Shown one piece after another: positions 63,502 to 64,000 of a DNA stretch of 64,000 bases (positions are counted from its first letter, which is position 1; each line of letters begins with the position of its first letter). The DNA comes from Paramecium octaurelia. Taxonomy: Eukaryota > Ciliophora > Oligohymenophorea > Peniculida > Parameciidae. The notes under the pieces are model-generated. The model worked only from the letters and a program-made list of their open reading frames with translations, did no database searches and was not told the origin of the DNA. Both the position numbers and the translations under genes were made by a program. Location of the stretch: NCBI GenBank assembly GCA_905182995.1, contig CAJJDP010000002.1, positions 62,001-126,000 of the forward strand. Direction: 5' to 3'.

Positions 63502-64000
63502 ATGACAGAGAGCAGAGCATTGTCCTCTTATGATGGAACTTATAATAGTTTAAAGGATGTCTAAAGGATAGGATCATATGATTATGGAAATAATTTATCT
63601 AACTTTAACAATTAAAAATACACAAACTCAAAACCTAATCATCAAATGATGGACACAAAAACATATCTTGAATAATTAGAATAAAAATATTCCAAGAAAA
63701 CTAATGGATATAATGATAGTGATTCTGACGATTTTTCAAACGATTGTTCTCCTAATAAAGCAGCTTCTTAGGTTCCAACAAAATTTTAAAAAAGCAAAGT
63801 GTCTGCAAATATTTAGAATCAACCTGAATTTAAGATTCCAGTTGACATCAATTTATCAAGAGGCCCAAGTGAAATTGGTCAAGATTATAAGATAATACAA
63901 GATATGAATGAAAAATACGGAAGCATAGCATAGTCAAGAATTACAATAGTTGATTAGGATGCAAAAAGAAGGTTCTTTGAACTTGCTTTAGAAATGAAGA
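63502..64000 (+). CDS. Ser/Asn/Asp-rich protein, N-terminal part, unknown
   Basis: Open frame from ATG 63502 to the right edge. It starts MTESRALSSYDGTYNSLKDV, is disordered and rich in Ser, Asn, Asp and Lys (NGYNDSDSDDFSNDCSPNKA), and becomes helical at the cut (DQDAKRRFFELALEMK). The rest lies outside the window. No domain recognised. Starts 31 nt from the divergent FAM136A-like ATG. Confidence 0.6.

Overview
The window looks like ciliate macronuclear DNA, most probably Paramecium. Three things point there. Long reading frames open up only when TAA and TAG are read as glutamine and TGA is the sole stop. Genes are cut by very short GT...AG introns, mostly 20-34 nt; one 18-nt and one 37-nt intron are less certain. 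There is a trichocyst matrix protein gene at 16435-17626. DNA is AT-rich apart from that gene and an RNA gene near 62.4 kb. Coordinates below come from reading the sequence with this code and splicing by eye. For most multi-exon genes the exon total is a multiple of three, but no search or transcript data were available.

Layout. 1-10 kb: OSCA/TMEM63-like channel (partial), importin alpha, a type I membrane protein, a short PNRC-motif protein, a leucine-rich-repeat protein, an LSD1-type zinc-finger protein and a mitotic-type cyclin. 10-20 kb: an exportin-4/7-like receptor, the trichocyst matrix protein and several disordered or coiled-coil proteins of unknown role. 20-32 kb: an FCP/SCP-type phosphatase, two very small proteins, a Sen1-like helicase, a diflavin reductase with an N-terminal lipidation motif and a protein kinase with altered HRD and DFG motifs. 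32-44 kb: a long coiled-coil protein, a probable mitochondrial membrane protein, RNase P/MRP subunit RPP30, an archaemetzincin, an RBR ubiquitin ligase and mitoribosomal protein mL43. 44-54 kb: an ABCC transporter, a protein of unknown function and IFT121/WDR35. 54-64 kb: a gene-poor decayed stretch, a lipidation-motif protein, a WD40 protein, a probable mitochondrial protein, RNase Z, a 41-residue membrane microprotein, a paraoxonase-like propeller, an SRP RNA candidate, a FAM136A-like four-CX3C protein and a partial gene.

Genes lie on both strands with no operons. Shared themes are nuclear transport (importin alpha, exportin), tRNA and RNA processing (RPP30, RNase Z, Sen1-like helicase), cilia and secretion (IFT121, trichocyst protein, SRP RNA) and mitochondria (mL43, FAM136A-like, two presequence proteins). 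I found no mobile element, CRISPR array, rRNA or tRNA gene and no telomeric repeat. I see no clearly new multi-gene system. The observations most worth checking are the SRP RNA, reading frames that continue past a single TGA, the lipidated diflavin reductase, the kinase with altered motifs, the 41-residue microprotein and a stopless 3n intron.
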